Positions 6,615 through 7,741 of a stretch of DNA of 7,741 nt are shown in pieces. Origin of the DNA: JASHVB01 sp049522565. GTDB lineage: Bacteria; Pseudomonadota; Alphaproteobacteria; Acetobacterales; Acetobacteraceae. The notes under the pieces were generated by a model. That model made no database searches. It was given only the letters and a program-made list of their open reading frames with translations, and was not told the DNA's origin. The stretch covers positions 1 to 7,741 of the forward strand of contig JBEKNT010000339.1 of NCBI GenBank assembly GCA_049522565.1, written 5' to 3'. Both the position numbers and the translations under genes were made by a program. How positions within the stretch are numbered: position 1 is the stretch's first letter; each line of letters starts with the position of its first letter.

Positions 6615-6826
6615 TTGCAGGCAATACCGGGGAGTGGCGGGGCGCGTCGCTCAGTGCATGAGCACCCCGGGGACCAGTTCCCCTCGGCCTGACTTCGATC
6701 CATCGGCGTTGGTTCCGGCGTGCAGCCCAGCCATTGCCGGCCACCCCAGTTTAGCCGGAGGGCGGCCGAGTCGGCCAAACTGCCCAGGATCCGCCGCAAC
6801 ACGGCGATCCTCGCCACAGCCACAAA
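6615..6826. other. 212-nt spacer between prmC and DUF4167
   Basis: No convincing gene lies here. A 78-codon minus-strand frame (GTG at 6823 to 6587) starts 3 nt after the prmC stop, but its product is unrecognisable, has no good ribosome binding site and runs into the DUF4167 start. The spacer holds the hairpin at 6747-6782 and may carry the promoter or leader for DUF4167, although I could not pick out a promoter. Confidence 0.5.
6747..6782 (-). repeat. 11-bp hairpin downstream of prmC
   Basis: In minus-strand RNA, CAGUUUGGCCG (6782-6772) pairs with CGGCUAAACUG (6757-6747) over 11 bp including one G-U pair, around a 14-nt loop. The plus-strand RNA would carry an A/C mismatch instead, hinting that the minus-strand transcript is the functional one. 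It begins 44 nt after the prmC stop. No T-tract follows. It may be a prmC 3'-end structure or part of a DUF4167 leader. Confidence 0.5.
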
Positions 6827-7702
6827 CTAACCCGCTCCGGCCGCCGTGCCAAACGGTTTCTTCATGCCCGGGGCCAATTGCAGCACCACGGCCCGCGCAA
6901 TGCCGGCCAAATCAGGCCGAGTTGTGGCAGCGAGGCCAGACTCCGCGGCCAGCGCCGCCACTGCCGGGGCCTGGCCGATACCAAGCTCCAGCACCGCCAC
7001 ACCGTCCGGCTGCAACAGCGCGGGCAGAAAAGCAACGATACAACGGTAGGCCGCGAGGCCGTCGGCGCCACCATCCAGCGCGCCGTGTGGCTCATGCCGG
7101 GCCACCTCGGGCATCAGCCCGTCAATCTCGGAGGTAGGGATGTAGGGTGGGTTGCACAAGACGAGGTCGAACCGCGCGGCCAGCGGCGCCGCCCAATCGC
7201 CGCACAGGAAAGCGGCCCGATCCGCCAGGCCCAGGGCGGCGGCGTTGGCGGCCGCCAGCCTGGCCGCCGCCGGCGAACGGTCCGTGCCGATGCCGAACGC
7301 GCCGGGGAACTCGTGCAGCGCAGCGAGCAACAGGCACCCGGTGCCGGTGCCGAGGTCGAGGATGCGCCTCGGAGGGGCCCGGCGAGCGAAGGCGGCAAGC
7401 GCGGCCTCGATCAGCGTCTCGGATTCGGGCCGCGGGATCAGCGTGGCGGGGGAGACGGCGAAGTCGAGGCTCCAGAATTCGCGCCGGCCGATGACATAGG
7501 CGAGCGGCTCATGGGCGGCGCGGCGGGTGAGCAAGGCGTCGTAGCCGGCGGTATCGGCGCTGGCATGCGGGTCGCGCAACAGCGCGGCGACCGGCAGGCC
7601 AAGGGCATGAGCGAGCAGTCGCCGCGCTTCCAGGCGCGGGTTGTCGATGCCGGCGGCGCGAAGGACGGCGGCGCCATGACGGATTGCGTCGGCGATAACC
7701 AC
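6827..7702 (-). CDS. prmC: Peptide chain release factor N5-glutamine methyltransferase
   Basis: A 291-residue SAM-dependent methyltransferase, close to the 277 residues of E. coli PrmC. It methylates the glutamine of the GGQ motif in RF1 and RF2, raising termination efficiency in the cytoplasm. The N-terminal helical substrate-binding domain spans about 1-80, followed by IPRPESE (89-95), SAM motif I DLGTGTG (116-122), and the catalytic NPPY (184-187), which grips the target glutamine. EPHGALDGGADGL (204-216) is another family block. The start is GTG 7702: an in-frame stop lies at 7727-7729 and no ATG lies between, and the N-terminus aligns with the family. The ribosome binding site is weak. 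prfA often lies directly upstream, but the last 39 bases show no recognisable RF1 end; a palindrome half is there instead. DUF4167 follows after 212 nt. Confidence 0.95.
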   Translation of the reverse strand: MVIADAIRHGAAVLRAAGIDNPRLEARRLLAHALGLPVAALLRDPHASADTAGYDALLTRRAAHEPLAYVIGRREFWSLDFAVSPATLIPRPESETLIEAALAAFARRAPPRRILDLGTGTGCLLLAALHEFPGAFGIGTDRSPAAARLAAANAAALGLADRAAFLCGDWAAPLAARFDLVLCNPPYIPTSEIDGLMPEVARHEPHGALDGGADGLAAYRCIVAFLPALLQPDGVAVLELGIGQAPAVAALAAESGLAATTRPDLAGIARAVVLQLAPGMKKPFGTAAGAG

Positions 7703-7724
7703 CTTGGCCGCCCGTCGCGCCTGT

Positions 7725-7741
7725 CGTCATGGCCGGGGGTG
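7725..7741. repeat. Probable left half of a CGTCATGG palindrome cut by the window edge
   Basis: CGTCATGGCCGGGGGTG begins with the same eight bases as the palindrome at 5997-6026 and the inner edge of the left arm at 39-55. The matching right arm would lie beyond the window, so this is tentative. It is 23 nt upstream of the prmC start. Confidence 0.4.

Noticed and set aside
5772..6692. 306-codon plus-strand frame spanning the Nudix end and opposite DUF4167
   Set aside because: Overlaps two well-supported genes in other frames and crosses three hairpins; no recognisable domain.
6587..6823. 78-codon minus-strand frame in the prmC-DUF4167 spacer
   Set aside because: GTG start with poor ribosome binding site, unrecognisable product and overlap with the DUF4167 start. 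Conservation in relatives would be needed to revive it.
1..7741. CRISPR array, tRNA, insertion sequence or prophage gene
   Set aside because: No regularly spaced direct repeats, no cloverleaf-like sequence noticed, and no transposase, integrase or phage protein in any frame.

Overview
The window looks like ordinary chromosomal DNA from a high-GC alphaproteobacterium. The best clues are a prmC gene followed on the same strand by a DUF4167 gene, an arrangement I recall as common in Alphaproteobacteria, an Atm1-type exporter closely matching alphaproteobacterial members, and intergenic palindromes built on CGTCATGG. Acetobacteraceae is my guess for the family, but this is inference. I see no tRNA, rRNA, CRISPR array, transposase or phage gene.

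Layout. Bases 1-140 hold no gene but contain a striking 78-nt palindrome. Bases 141-5040 form a minus-strand block transcribed right to left: an Atm1-family ABC exporter (3184-5040), a 76-residue protein of unknown function (2939-3169) and a large UPF0182 membrane protein (141-2909). Gaps of 14 and 29 nt, with a Shine-Dalgarno sequence overlapping the exporter stop codon, suggest one operon. Divergent from it across 45 bp is a DUF4743-type Nudix hydrolase with a TTG start (5086-5928, plus). Bases 5929-6104 separate two convergent genes and hold three hairpins. Then come, on the minus strand, DUF4167 (6105-6614), a 212-nt spacer with a hairpin, and prmC (6827-7702). The right edge (7725-7741) appears to be half of another CGTCATGG palindrome.

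How the genes may work together. PrmC methylates the GGQ glutamine of class 1 release factors, so the right part is translation housekeeping plus an uncharacterised DUF4167 protein. The exporter probably moves glutathione or glutathione conjugates out of the cytoplasm. The UPF0182 protein and the small protein have no assigned role, and the sequence does not show whether they act with the exporter. The Nudix enzyme resembles the family that includes eukaryotic hydrolases of damaged thiamine diphosphate.

I found no clear evidence of a new multi-gene system. The points most worth following are the small protein inside the exporter/UPF0182 operon and the palindromic intergenic elements.
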